This document shows positions 12,054 to 23,470 of a stretch of 64,000 bases of DNA, one piece after another. How positions within the stretch are numbered: the stretch's first letter is position 1; the number at the start of each line of letters is the position of its first letter. The notes below the pieces were generated by a model. That model worked only from the letters and a program-made list of their open reading frames with translations, searched no databases and was not told the DNA's origin. The translations under genes and the position numbers were made by a program. The DNA comes from Akebia trifoliata (Eukaryota; Streptophyta; Magnoliopsida; Ranunculales; Lardizabalaceae), in NCBI GenBank assembly GCA_017979445.1, contig CM030718.1, positions 18,099,021 to 18,163,020 on the forward strand, written 5' to 3'.

Positions 12054-12429
12054 TCCTATGATAAGTAAATTCATACACATTCAATCACAAATAAATGTAT
12101 TAAAATTTTAAAAATGAATAGAAGATTAGCTAAACCTGAAAGGCAAAGTAGATATGATAGAAAAACTATCAGTTATAAATATTAGTCATTTTCAAGCAAT
12201 ATTCAATTTTCAAAAAAGAGAACATTATTATAATTCTAATATTGTAAGAGACAAAATCCTACATATTATAAAAGGCAAGCTTAAAACCTCAAATCAGATT
12301 CATTACATGCAAATTTTCATCTTTATAATAAACATTCAAAAGAAAAACATTGAATTTGAAGGATTTACAACAACAAAAAAAAAAAAAAAAAAAACAAAAC
12401 AAAAAATAAAACAAAAAAAATAATAATAA

Positions 12430-13851
12430 CTATGGATGACGTTGATCATATTCTGCCCACATGACTTCGGCTAATGTTTCTCTTTTTGCTGTCCATGCTG
12501 GAGTAGTAACAATAACTATTTGTTCTTCTTGTTCGGGCATGTCATCATGTTCTTCCTCTTCTAGTTCTATCTGATCACCCTCGCATATGTCCTCCGGGTC
12601 AAAATCTCTAATGTAATTATGGATAACACAACATGCAAAGATAACCCTAGTTTGTGTTTTGATGTCAAAAAATGATGCAGATCTCAAGTATGCAAATCGT
12701 TTCTTTAAAAGACCAATTGTTCTCTCGATTACATTCCGTAATGAAGAATGACGATAATTATATAGTTCTTTTGCATTCGACTGAAGGCGCCCACGATGAT
12801 CATTTAAATGATATCGAGTACCACGAAAAGGCGTAAGAAAACCAGGAACATTTGCAAACCCAGCATCTGCAAGATAATATTTACCTATATTGCAAATTTA
12901 TAAAATAAAGTTACACACTAATCATATTTACATATCATCATATTAGGAAATAATATAATATAATAATTCAAATATTATACTCACCAAGTGGCACAATGAG
13001 TCTATCAATCCTAGGTCTAATTGCATCTCTTAATAAGCGACTATCATGTGCTGATCCTTCCCAACCAGCGAGCACATATGTGAATTTCATATTAAAAGTA
13101 CATGCGACCAAAACATTCTGACGAATATCTCCTTTTCTATTACGGTACTTAGGTTGTTCATCCACAGGAACTGTTGCATGAATGTATGTACCGTCTATAG
13201 CTCCTATAGCATCCTATATTAAATCAAAATCTCATAATTATATCATATCATCGATACAAATTTATTTGTAAGCATAGTCAACTTTACAATTACCTCAAAG
13301 TAATGGTACCAATTTCTAATGTTGTTGTTGTCTCTGGGAGAATTTGTTTGTTTTGCTACCTTGATGACCTCCTTATACATACTAATCAATGCTTTCAAGA
13401 CAACATGAAAATAACGACTAACTGTTTGAGAAGATCGTATAAAAGAAAAGTTTGTTCGTCGATTCTTCAAATCATGCCCAATTGTTAATAGGAACATTGA
13501 GACTTGTTCTTCGACTTTTACTGATCGACGATCAACCAATCCATGCATCCTTAAACGGTTACACAATCTATGAAATGCAGCTTTATTCATTCGAAGTTGC
13601 TCATGACAATGCCTGTCACTTTCATTGTATAACCTATTCAAAATCTGTCTTCTCTCATGATCTCTATTTATTATAGGTGCTCTAGGTAGAGATCGCCTAC
13701 GTCTAAGATGAGTTAAGATCACATATGTACTGAATATCAATGTCATGACCGCAATCCTATTCTTTTCTTGTGCAGTCAACATCCTATCAATCAAGCATTT
13801 AAACAATAGAAATAAGAAAGGCATAATCATATATGAATAAGAAATGACCAA
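12430..13851 (-). CDS. PIF/Harbinger transposase (DDE_Tnp_4, HARBI1/ALP1-like)
   Basis: Three exons, 13851-13294, 13213-12985 and 12884-12430, with GT-AG introns of 80 and 100 bases, join to 413 codons without a stop. An N-terminal helical DNA-binding part (HRLCNRLRMHGLVDRR onward) precedes the DDE_Tnp_4 domain. The catalytic residues are visible as AIDGTYIHA (Asp ~193), LADAGFANVPGFL (Asp ~269) and RNVIERTIGLLKKRF (Glu ~316). The last two are 47 apart, the spacing typical of this superfamily. The C-terminus is acidic. A start at 13782 (MLTAQEKN) is also possible. It would cut and reinsert the element at TTA sites together with the Myb-like partner. Plant ALP1-type domesticated homologues exist, but the terminal repeats here argue for an actual transposon. 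Confidence 0.92.
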
Positions 13852-15150
13852 GCTTTTATTGTCACCTCAACATTTTCTTATTACACCCCATTCACTTATT
13901 TTCTTTATTTTTAGTTGGGCTGTAATAAGTAAAAGTTCGAGTGCCAATAGTAGCTCTTTTATATATAACAACAAGAAGCATTATTCCATAGAGTGTGAAC
14001 TTTGGTAGTGATAGTCATGTGTTTTTGAATTCCATTTTTTATAGCCATGTATTCTTGAATTCCATTTTTGATTGCCATTTAGTTGCAAGAAAAATAAAAG
14101 AAAATAATCTTGTAGTGAAGAAAAGTATCATGATTATGTGGGAATAGTTTCCCCCTAACTTTTTATCTCGATATGTAATCTAGTTCAAGTGAAAAAAAAA
14201 ATCCAAACTTGATTAGGTACAAATCACAAGATTGATGGCACCAAAACATTAAACTAAAGTAAGATTAATAAAAGAAGATCATCATGAATAATGAAGCTGC
14301 AATCACCATACTGGGTATGTGAGAGTAGGCGTGTCTTCACACTTCATATTAGTGTCAGAAATTGACACATGATCATGTCTCTAAAATGTAAGCACCTAAA
14401 CTAGAATAGAAAATGACCACATATAAACATTTGAATCAGTCAACTATGCGAGTCACTAAAAAATCAAATCAACCACAATAAATAAAACATGCTTCTATTC
14501 CAACAAAATTTTGAAAATTCAGAGCAATAGCAATAATTCTGGCAACCGATTTTCGTAAAGATCGTGTGTGAATTTCCTGTAAGAAACCAAGAAACTTTCA
14601 CCTAATCACCTTCTAAATCCCAATTTTGGCATCAATTATAAATCCCACCCATGGCATGTCACCTGCAGAACTCATTTTGAACAGTTAAGGAATCTCGCTA
14701 TAATCCTTGCCTACTCTATTCCAATTTTCAAGTACAACCCATCTATCTAATAGGGCTAAAATTAAATATTGGTCCACATCTACCAGATTTAGAAGCCCAC
14801 CATGCCAACTCAACACATTAACACCCTTACATATGTCTGACACCAATACATATGGTTTGGGACTTAGGATTATTAAGACACAAACATGGGCCGACTTCAA
14901 AACTTGATTAGTTGACTATATGGTCCATGCATGAGCCTTGGATCAGATCTGACCCTTATATTGGTAAGTAGCCCCTTTTGTAAAGTCATGTGAAGCTGAC
15001 CCATATATGTGTTCATAGATCAGTTTGGTTCATGCCATATGGATCACAGGTTTGTTTGGGTTGAATAAGATCCAAAACCAGATCTACCCATATCCAACTT
15101 ATTCAAGTTTTAGAGAACAGTCATGACAAACAAATTGAATATTCATCTAA
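13852..15150. other. non-coding interior of the Harbinger element
   Basis: AT-rich sequence between the transposase gene and the foldback element. It should include the transposase promoter on the minus strand. I found no further gene. Confidence 0.45.
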
Positions 15151-15515
15151 AGGTAGCGTTCAATGGCAAACTTTTTAGCAAACTTTTTGGCAAAACATTT
15201 TTCAAAACATGAGTTAGAGGTTTTGGAATGAGCTGATTTTTGGTGAGGATGATCTCTATGGTGAGGAGATCATCCTTGCCAAAAATCAGCCCATTCCAAA
15301 CTTCTAACTCATGTTTACAAGTTGAAAAATTGTGGACTGTCCATTTTTTGTAAATTGTTTTTGATGGGGTTAGAAGTTTTGGAATGGGTTGATTTTTGGT
15401 GATGATGATCTCCTCACCGTAGAGATCATCCTCACCAAAAATCAGCCCATTCCAAAACCTCTAACTCATGTTTTGAAAAATGTTTTGCCAAAAGGTTAGC
15501 CATTGAACGCCCCCC
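15151..15515. mobile_element. MULE-type foldback MITE, 365 bp
   Basis: The ends are inverted copies of (A/G)GG(T/G)(A/G)GCGTTCAATGGC. They are flanked by the 9-bp duplication TTCATCTAA (15142-15150 and 15516-15524), the length typical of Mutator-like elements. The interior is two further inverted repeats side by side (about 15211-15315 and 15365-15475). Each is built from the same arm, with GATTTTTGGTGAGGATGATC and its complement, so the RNA could fold as one long or two shorter hairpins. It has no coding capacity and lies inside the Harbinger element. Confidence 0.9.
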
Positions 15516-15889
15516 TTCATCTAATATTTCTTTGATGCATTAAATTGAATATCCAACTTATTTAAGAAGATTCTATTAATGTTCTCACCTATTTTATTAA
15601 TGTTAATTTCTCAAGAAAAAAAATCATGAAAATATTTTCCCAACAAACCAACCGACACTAATAGATAAAAGAAAACAACATAAGTCATGAAGGCACACAT
15701 ATTTTACATGATTTATACGCATTTGCTAGGATTAAAACCCATCAATCCCACGGTTAGGATTAAAAAAATAAAAATAAAATTCTCTAAACAAAAGTCTTTT
15801 TTTTTTGGATAAGATGTTCAAACCATCAAATTTGGACTAACTTAGGTTCCAATAGAGTTTACAATCCACAAATTCCTTTATAGAAATCA

Positions 15890-16095
15890 CTTTGGATGCT
15901 TCACTAAAATTGGTGCAATAAAATCACTATGAACAAAAGGGTGAAATACAACCAATTCCATAATAGAAATCAACAAGGATGCTTCACTAAAATTGGTGCA
16001 ATAAAATCACTATGAACAAAAGGGTGAAATACAACCAATTCCATAATAGAAATCAACAAGGATGCTTCACTAAAATTGGTGCAATAAAATTGCTA
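15890..16095. repeat. 83-bp tandem repeat, about 2.5 copies
   Basis: GGATGCTTCACTAAAATTGG occurs at about 15894, 15977 and 16060. The intervening sequence is almost identical, so the duplication is recent. Confidence 0.9.
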
Positions 16096-16097
16096 TT

Positions 16098-16655
16098 AAT
16101 AAATCTTACAACAAACACACACAATTCCAAACAAAAATTCAACCAAAAATATTCTACATAAATAAATCCTTCAAAGTTTCCCATAACTAACACTCTTCCA
16201 AATGTCAACTTCAACTAGGCAATTTCTCAAACATCTAACCTACATAAATGCTTCAAATTTTTTCACAAATGAACAAAGTAAACATTAATAAATCCTACAA
16301 CAAACACATACAATTCCAAACAAAAATTCAACAAAAAAATATCCTACATATTAAATCCTTCAAAGTTTCCCATAACACTCTTCCAAATGTCAACTTCAAC
16401 TAGGCAATTTCTCAAACATCTAACCTACATAAATGCTTCAAATTTTTTCACAAATGAACAAAGTAAACATTAATAAATCCTACAACAAACACATACAATT
16501 CCAAATAAAAATTCAACAAAAAAATATCCTACATATTAAATCCTTCAAAGTTTCCCATAACACTTCCAAATGTCAACTTCAACTAGGCAATTTCTCAAAC
16601 ATCTAACATACATAAATACTTCAAAATTTTTCACAAATGAACAAAGTAAACCTTT
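16098..16655. repeat. ~187-bp tandem repeat, three copies
   Basis: Copies start near 16098, 16287 and 16472 with AATAAATC(C/T)TACAACAAAC and share CTTCAACTAGGCAATTTCTC. Differences are few. The array lies in the Harbinger element between the foldback MITE and the right end. Confidence 0.9.
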
Positions 16656-17219
16656 TCAAATTCGAATCCTAACCTTCCACAACTCAAATCAGATTTTGAT
16701 ATAATACCAAATAAATTTCTTTCATTCTAAAAATGGATTTGAGGTTCCATCAAAGAATTCAAAATGTACATTAAAGAGAGCTTACCTTGTGATATGGAAG
16801 AGATTCTCTAGAGTTAGGGTTCTCTTCTAGATCCACTGAGAAAAAAGAAACAAAGATTAGGTTACTTGGAGAGAGAGAGAGAGAGAGAGAGATAGAGAGA
16901 GAGAGAAGAAGAAGAAGAAGAAGAATAAACCTGTGACGAACTTATGGAAGTTGCAGACGTTGGTGACGAGGGTTTCGTTGGTGAAGAAGGTTTCGTTGGT
17001 GAAGAGGGTTGGGTAATCTAATTAAACAAAAAGTCCATCTTGGATGGAAACTCATTTCCTTGGGGTGAAGGTGGGATTTTAAAATTCAGCAAATGGTGGA
17101 TTTTTAATGGGGTTGGAAAATAGATTTCCATGGAAAATGTTACAATCAAACACTTGACATTCTAATTTTCCATGGAAATTCAAATCCATGCCATTTTCCA
17201 AGCCTAATCAAACATACCC
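16656..17219. other. right end region of the Harbinger element
   Basis: It contains a GA microsatellite followed by GAA units (about 16869-16925), a TTTCGTTGGTGAAGA direct repeat near 16970-17000, and the subterminal and terminal repeats. No coding is supported. Confidence 0.6.
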
Positions 17220-17783
17220 TTAAACTTCTCAGATTCTTTGTTAGGATTAGTAGAATCAAGTCTTTGTGATGGACCAATTTATTTTAATAGTTTTTCCAAT
17301 TTCACAGTAGCCCTGACAGACCTAGGAATAATGAAAGTTTTAAGTCTAAACATTCAAACTTTAGGATATAACATGATACCAGGATCACAACCATTAGCTC
17401 TAGTATTTAGAATTATTTATAAAACCATGACAACAACAATAAATCCAGGAGCTTTAACAAGACCATCTTTAGAAGGAGAAACTCTATTACTACAAAGTAA
17501 CATTTACAAATCAAATAAACTAGTACCCAAAAGAATCTCCTGGAACGATGTTCAGCTGCCAGCAACTTGGAATCTAACAGGAGAAGGCCAATCACAAATA
17601 CCAGAAAACAAAGAACCTGAATCCATTATACAATATCCAGATGGAAATATAGAAATTAATTTTCCAACATTCAAAAGATCAATAATACTAACAGATGAAC
17701 ATAGTTCTGTTACTTCAATACCATTACAAGAAAACTTAATCCCAGGAAGAATATCCACAAGTAGAGAATTAAAACTCAATTGA
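17220..17783 (+). pseudogene. caulimovirid movement protein, main part
   Basis: An open stretch of ~185 codons runs from the right TTA copy to a TGA at 17781-17783. It matches the core and C-terminal part of the 30K-type movement protein in Florendovirus/Petuvirus polyproteins, including the WNDVQLPATWNL segment. In living viruses this protein modifies plasmodesmata for cell-to-cell spread. The 5' part is on the far side of the Harbinger insertion. Besides the terminal stop, the piece itself is well kept. Confidence 0.82.
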
Positions 17784-18581
17784 GTAAAAGATGAAACAAT
17801 TCCAATTCCATATTATCAAGACCCTAAAAAAATAAACTGCACCCAACAATCTCCAAATTCATCCCCTACTCAGTCTCAAATGCAAGATGATTCACCACAA
17901 ATCCATGTAATAGAAAAACAAGAATTTAAAATAAATATCCCCCAAATAAAGTTAGACTATCTTTTATCCCAACACAGAAAAGAATTCGAAGGAAAGACAG
18001 AAAATTAGCAAGAACAAGTTTGGAAATTTTATTATGAACATTTAAATAAAACAAAAAGAGAAATTTCATTCTTTAACTGGTATAACAAATATTTCAAAAA
18101 ACCTCTCAGAAAAGAAATAGATGTAATAAAATCAAACATTTGGGACATACCTAAAATAGGACAAATAGAATCTATCCATCCACCTCCAATAAATGAAATA
18201 GTTATTTCAGTAAATAAAGATACAGTCATAGGATCTCCTTACAAATCAGTAGAATTTAAAGACTTAGATAGAGTCCCAACAACCAGAGATATAGATAATA
18301 TAATGAAACAAAATAATTATACTAACAGATACCTTAATTCTCTAGGAGAACAATTAACCAGACTAGAAGACATCCATACAAGACCCAAAACACCAGAAGA
18401 AAAGGTGAAAACAAAACTTTATCAAGAAAACAAAATCCCAATTTTTACCCCTTATGAAATACCAGAAAAGTTAAGAATGAATATTCTAGACAAACAAGAA
18501 ATGTTGCAAGAAATAAATGAAAAACTCACAAAACTAAATCTATGAAAAGGAAAAGAAATTACAGTAATAAATCACCCACAG
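17784..18581 (+). pseudogene. viral polyprotein linker between movement and coat regions
   Basis: The frame of the movement protein continues past TGA 17781 and is interrupted again by a TAG near 18006 and a TGA at 18543-18545. The codons are rich in Lys, Glu, Ile and Asn. A helical segment near the end (18303-18545) could be a coiled coil. I recognise no catalytic motif. Confidence 0.6.
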
Positions 18582-19760
18582 ATGAGTCAATCAACGACAG
18601 AATCAGAATCAGAAACAGATTCTGAAGAACAAAAATTTGATAAAGAACTTCAAGAACTTACTCTCCAATTTCAAGACAAAGAATCCCAAGATGAAATAAA
18701 TATGGCAACAACCATACATAAATCCAGACCTAGACCTTTATTACCTAATTATTATAATAGACCAAGTCCAATAAATATTCAATATGAAGAAAGAAGTATG
18801 ATGACACAATCAGTCTATGATGGGAAGTCTTTCTATGAATGAAATATAGATGGATTAACAGAATACAATATTTTGTCATTATTACAAGAAATGATAATAG
18901 TTTTCACCGCAGCCCAACCATATGCTTCAGACCATCAGATAGCTCAAAGAATAGTTTCAGGATTTAATGGTCAATTGAAAGGTTGGTGGGACAATTATCT
19001 TACACCAGAACAGAGACAAATTGTCCTAACAAAAAATAGAACTACAGAAACAGGAATACCAATAAAAAATGAGCAAAAACTAGATATAGGAGACGCAGTG
19101 AATACCCTAATTTATGTTATAACAAAACATTTCATAGGAGATCCAGATCATTATCGAGATAGATCTGCAGAATTACTAACCAATTTAAAATGTCCAAAAC
19201 TCCATGATTTCAGATGATATAAAGACGTGTTCCTTACCAAAATAATGCTTAGAACTGATTGTGGTCAAGCATTTTGGAAAGAAAAATTTATATCAGGACT
19301 CCCCACACTTTTTGCAGAAAGAGTAAGAACAAAAATTAAGTCTCTTAACAATGGAAACATTCCATACTTAGACCTTACATATGGACAAATTGTTTGTTTC
19401 ATCCATTCAGAAGGCCTAAAACTCTGTAATGACCTCAGATTACAACACAAGTTAAAACAAGATCGATTTTCCAGTAGAAAAGAATTAGGACAATTCTGTG
19501 AACAATGCGGACTTCCTCCTCCTTTTTCCTCATCGCCCTCTAAAAACTCCAAACGTTCAAAACATTTTCGACCCCGATATAACAGCAATAAATTCACAAA
19601 CAAATACATGTCAAAACCTCAAAAATAATACTATAAAAAGAAAACAAGGCCATCAATAAAGAAACCTTTTGAACGTTCTCAAAAACAACAAAAAAAAGAA
19701 AGAAAAATACCTACCTGTTATAAATGTGGAAAGATAGGACACTAAAAAACCAATGTAAAG
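18582..19760 (+). pseudogene. caulimovirid coat protein region with zinc knuckle
   Basis: It starts with an acidic Ser/Glu-rich segment. The conserved coat core follows, with GWWDNYLTPEQRQ near 18985 and FWKEKFISGLP near 19275. Then come a basic tail and a zinc knuckle that begins CYKCGKIGH at 19716. The knuckle is broken right after its His: the frame meets a TAA and the last Cys lies in another frame. Stops at 18840-18842 and 19215-19217 split the region. Coat proteins of this family package the DNA genome. Confidence 0.82.
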
Positions 19761-20340
19761 TAAAACAAAAAATAAATGAATTAGAAATAGAAGAAAAACT
19801 AAAAACTCAACTGTCTAACTTAATGATCAATTCAGATTATTTAAGTAGTGACATTGAAGAAGTCATAGAAGAAAAGTTAGACATGATTCAAAGCTCCAGT
19901 GATAATGAAGATCAATTCAAAGAAACTGAAAAGCCAATAAAATTTTGTAACACTACTTGTAGATGTAAGTCTATCAGCACATTAACAAAAGAACAAAGAA
20001 TTTTATTTGATTATATAGATAAAATAGAAAACCCAGAATTACAAAAGGATACCTTCTACAGTTAAGAGATACTATAAAGAGAGAAGAATCAATAAATAAA
20101 GAAAACCCTGGATATAGCCTACAAGAAATATTCAAAAGATTTAAAAACCCCCAAACAAAAGAAATAACAATCCAAGATCTACAAAGAGAAATAAACCAGA
20201 TAAAAGAAGAAATCAAAAGATTACATATAATAAATAAAGGACAATAAGAACAAATAAATATATTAAATTTTAATAAACTCAAACAAAAAGAAATCCCAGA
20301 AGAAGAAGAAAATTATATACAAATAATAAACAAAATCTAA
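19761..20340 (+). pseudogene. viral polyprotein spacer, acidic and helical
   Basis: Codons to about 20064 are rich in Glu, Asp and Ser and end in a TAA. The rest is Lys/Glu-rich and broken by stops. It lies between coat and protease. I see no known motif except a CX3C-like cysteine group near 19950. Confidence 0.5.
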
Positions 20341-20910
20341 TATCAAAAATGGTTTATTAATATTCAATTAGTAGTAAATAAAGAATTTGTAATAGAAATA
20401 ATAGCCTTAGTAGACTCAGGAGTAGATTTAAATTGTATACAAGAAGGAATTATTCCAACCAAGTATTTTGAAAAAACAACAGAAGGAGTATCCACTGCAG
20501 ACGGATCAAGTTTAAAAATAAAATACAAACTCTCAGATGTGCATGTTTGTAATCAAGGAATATGTATAAATACCCATTTTATACTAGTAAAAAATCTAAC
20601 TAAATTTGTCATCCTAGGCACACCATTTTTAGCTTTAATACAACCCTTCTCAGTAGATTCTACAGGAATTAAATGTAAACTATTAGAACAAGAAATACAA
20701 TTCAAATTCATACAAGAAGCACAAGAAAGAGAATTAGATATAATAAAAAATAAAACTATAAAAAATACAGTCAATTTATTAACTAGAAAAGAAAAGCAAT
20801 TGAAGTTTCTCAAACAAGAAATAAACTTTTTAAAAATAGAAGAACAATTAAATAATACAAAACTTAAAATAAAAATTCAAAGAAAACTTGGAAAGAGAAG
20901 TCTGTTCTAG
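20341..20910 (+). pseudogene. viral aspartic protease remnant
   Basis: The active-site region reads LVDSGVDLNCI near 20410 (family form: D-S/T-G-A). A flap-like segment follows, then VILGTPFLALI near 20610, the usual second motif. A basic helical tail runs to the TAG at 20908-20910. In the virus it would cut the polyprotein. The Asp-Ser-Gly core is still there, but the surrounding frame has stops. Confidence 0.8.
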
Positions 20911-22286
20911 TTTACCAAATGCTTTCTAGCACAGGAAAAAACATGAAATTAGCCTTCCATATGAACTAGGATTTAATGAAAAAACAATAAAAACTAAAGC
21001 TAAACCAATACAAATGAACAAAGAAATTCTAGAATATTCTAAAAAAGAAATATAAGATTTATTAGACAAAAATCTAATAAGACTAAGCAATTCTCCTTGG
21101 AGTTGTTCAGCTTTTTATGTACAAAACCATTCAGAAATAAAAAGAAGAGCCCCTAGATTAGTTATAAATTACAAATCTTTAAATGATGTTCTCAGATGGA
21201 TAAGGTATCCAATTCCAAATAAAAAAGACTTATTAAATAGACTTTATGAAGCAACAATATTTTCAAAATTTGATATGAAATCAGGATTTTGGCAAATTCA
21301 AGTAGCAGAAAAAGCAAGATATAAAACGGCCTTCACAGTTCCATTTGGACATTATGAATGAAATGTAATACCATTTGGATTAAAAAACGTTCCAAGTGAA
21401 TTTCAAAAGATAATGAATGATTTTTTAATCAATTCTCGAAATTCATAATAGTATATATTGATGATGTATTAATATATTCAAAATCAATAAATCAACATTG
21501 GAAACATCTAGAAATATTTGTCAATATAATCAAGCTCAATGGTTTAGTAATTTCAGCCCCAAAATTGTATTATTCCAAAATCAGATAAGATTCTTAGGAC
21601 ATAACATTAAAAATGGTACGATAATTCCTATAGACAGATCATTACAATTTGCTAACAAATTTTCAGACGAAATAAAAGATAAAAAACAATTACAAAGGTT
21701 CCTAGGAAGTCTCAATTATATAAAGGACTTTTATCAAAATCTTCACATAATAGCTAAACCTCTATTCCAAAGACTAAGAAAAAAGACTCCATAATGGACA
21801 AAGAAGCATACAGAAGCAGTCAAGCAACTAAAACTAAGATTATAAGAAATACCCTGCTTAAATATTCCAGATCCTAAACTACCAAAAATAGTTGAAACTG
21901 ATGCAAGTGAGTTAGGATATGGAAGAATATTAAAACAAGAAAAGGGGAAAAATCAAGAACAATTAATAAGATATACTTCTGGTGCCTGGAATCTCACACA
22001 ATAAAAATATTCAACAGTCAAAAAAGAAATTTTATCTATTGTTTTATGTATTTCAAAATTCCAAGAAGATCTGTTAAATTAAGAATTTATTTTGAGAATA
22101 GATTGTAAGTCAGCAAAATTTATTTTAGAAAAAGATGTAAAAAATATTACTTCAAAATATATTTTTGCAAGATGGCAAGCTCTATTATCTATTTTTGTTT
22201 TTAAAATAGAATATATAAAAGGTGAAACTAACTCCATACCAGATTTTCTTACCAGAGAATTTTTACAAGGTAAGAAAAATAAGTGA
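20911..22286 (+). pseudogene. viral reverse transcriptase and RNase H remnant
   Basis: RT segments are visible in order: PRLVINYKSLND (~21155), FSKFDMKSGFWQIQ (~21257), the PFG segment (~21370), the YIDD active-site block (~21455) and the FLGHNIKNG segment (~21592). RNase H follows with ETDASELGYG (~21893) and the C-terminal GETNSIPDFLTRE (~22222). No integrase follows. Stops include TGA 21358-21360, a frame change near 21440 and TAA codons near 21792, 21844, 22002 and 22079. The gene is thoroughly broken. Confidence 0.88.
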
Positions 22287-23470
22287 CAATCCATTAAAAC
22301 CCAAATCCAAGAGTTCCTATGCAATTGCACCCCCAGTTCCTAAAGTAATTCCAGTTAATCATCTTCAATTCAGTTCACCAAGTAACCTTTCAAATAAATT
22401 TCAAGCATTAGGTACCACCAGTCTAATAAAGTCTTACTCCCAAACAGTAATTGCCTTGTCCTCCCAAAATCAAGTAGAAACAGAAACAACTCCTACCTTT
22501 TCCTTAAGACCTCAGTACATCTATAAACCAAATTTGATTCCGATAATGACAGTAGAACCCGAGTTAGAAAAATCATGTCCAAAAACCTTTGCCCAGTGAA
22601 TCTTCATAAAACCAAACCAGTTTATCACATCCATCTCTACAAAAACCCAAAAATTCTATGAGTTTATATTGGTAGACTCAAATTCTGCTCTTATAACTTA
22701 TACTCCAGACAAGAACGATCCCAATAGAATTTCCCATTCCAAGTGTCAAATCCTAAAAATCCTCACCTTAACTACTTGGGGACAGAATCCCAACCATTCA
22801 ATCCTCAATATTACAATTACTGGGATTATCAAAAAGAATGGTTCAATACTTTCACGTTTCAAAATGACCAATATAATCATTCATGATTTTTTCTTTTCAA
22901 TGACCAAATAAAAATTCAATTTCTAAATTGGTTTGCTTAATGGTGGAACCAGTACGGACCAATACTAGCAATCTTACCTGCACCAGTTTAAGAAGGATTT
23001 CAATATTTTATTCAAAATTTCATGATCCCAGAATATCTCAACTAAACCCCATATTTATTAATTTTCTTTGCACAATTCTCCTTAGCATGGATCTCTTGCT
23101 GGGAATATTGCATAGGATCCATTTCACAATTTCACCCAATTCCTACCTTAGCCAGAAAGTTCAAAGTAAAATGGTGGGCAAATTTACGTTTCGACAAGGC
23201 CACAAAAATAGGTGTTACTGCATGGCTACATAGTCACCCTCAATAGTCAAGAATTACTGCACCAAATTCATCAGAGTTTCCATTATCCAAGTCTCAAATC
23301 CAAACAAAGCTAGCAGGAGCAACAACTAAAGCAGAGATGCCCAGACACTTACTCGAAGCCTTATCACAAGTTGATGAAGAAGAAGATCCAGAGAACTTTG
23401 AAGATTTTACCCCTCTCAGTGAAGATGATTGCGAAAGAATACTTCCTCCATGTCATTACCCCAATATTTG
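22287..23470 (+). pseudogene. second viral reading frame downstream of RNase H
   Basis: From the end of RNase H a new frame runs through a Ser/Pro/Thr-rich part (22222-22599), a hydrophobic/aromatic middle with FYEFILVDSNSALITYTP (~22656), and a Trp-rich part (~22925-23230). It ends in an acidic tail (about 23380-23460; EEEDPENFEDF). Several stops split it. Florendoviruses have a second frame of unknown function at this place and I infer this is its remnant. It could instead be a C-terminal extension of the polyprotein. Confidence 0.55.

Larger units (their letters stand above)
10511..17219 (-). mobile_element. PIF/Harbinger DNA transposon, 6.7 kb, two genes
   Basis: The left end GGGTATGTTTGATTGCACAT and the inverted right end (GGGTATGTTTGATTAGGCTT) form imperfect terminal inverted repeats. 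They are flanked by TTA at 10508-10510 and 17220-17222, the 3-bp target duplication typical of this superfamily. The element carries both genes expected of an autonomous copy: a DDE transposase (13851-12430) and a Myb/SANT-like protein (12053-10989). Both are on the minus strand and show no disabling mutation. The rest is AT-rich and includes a MULE foldback element and two tandem arrays. Similar TGTTTGATTG motifs recur near both ends. Confidence 0.93.
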
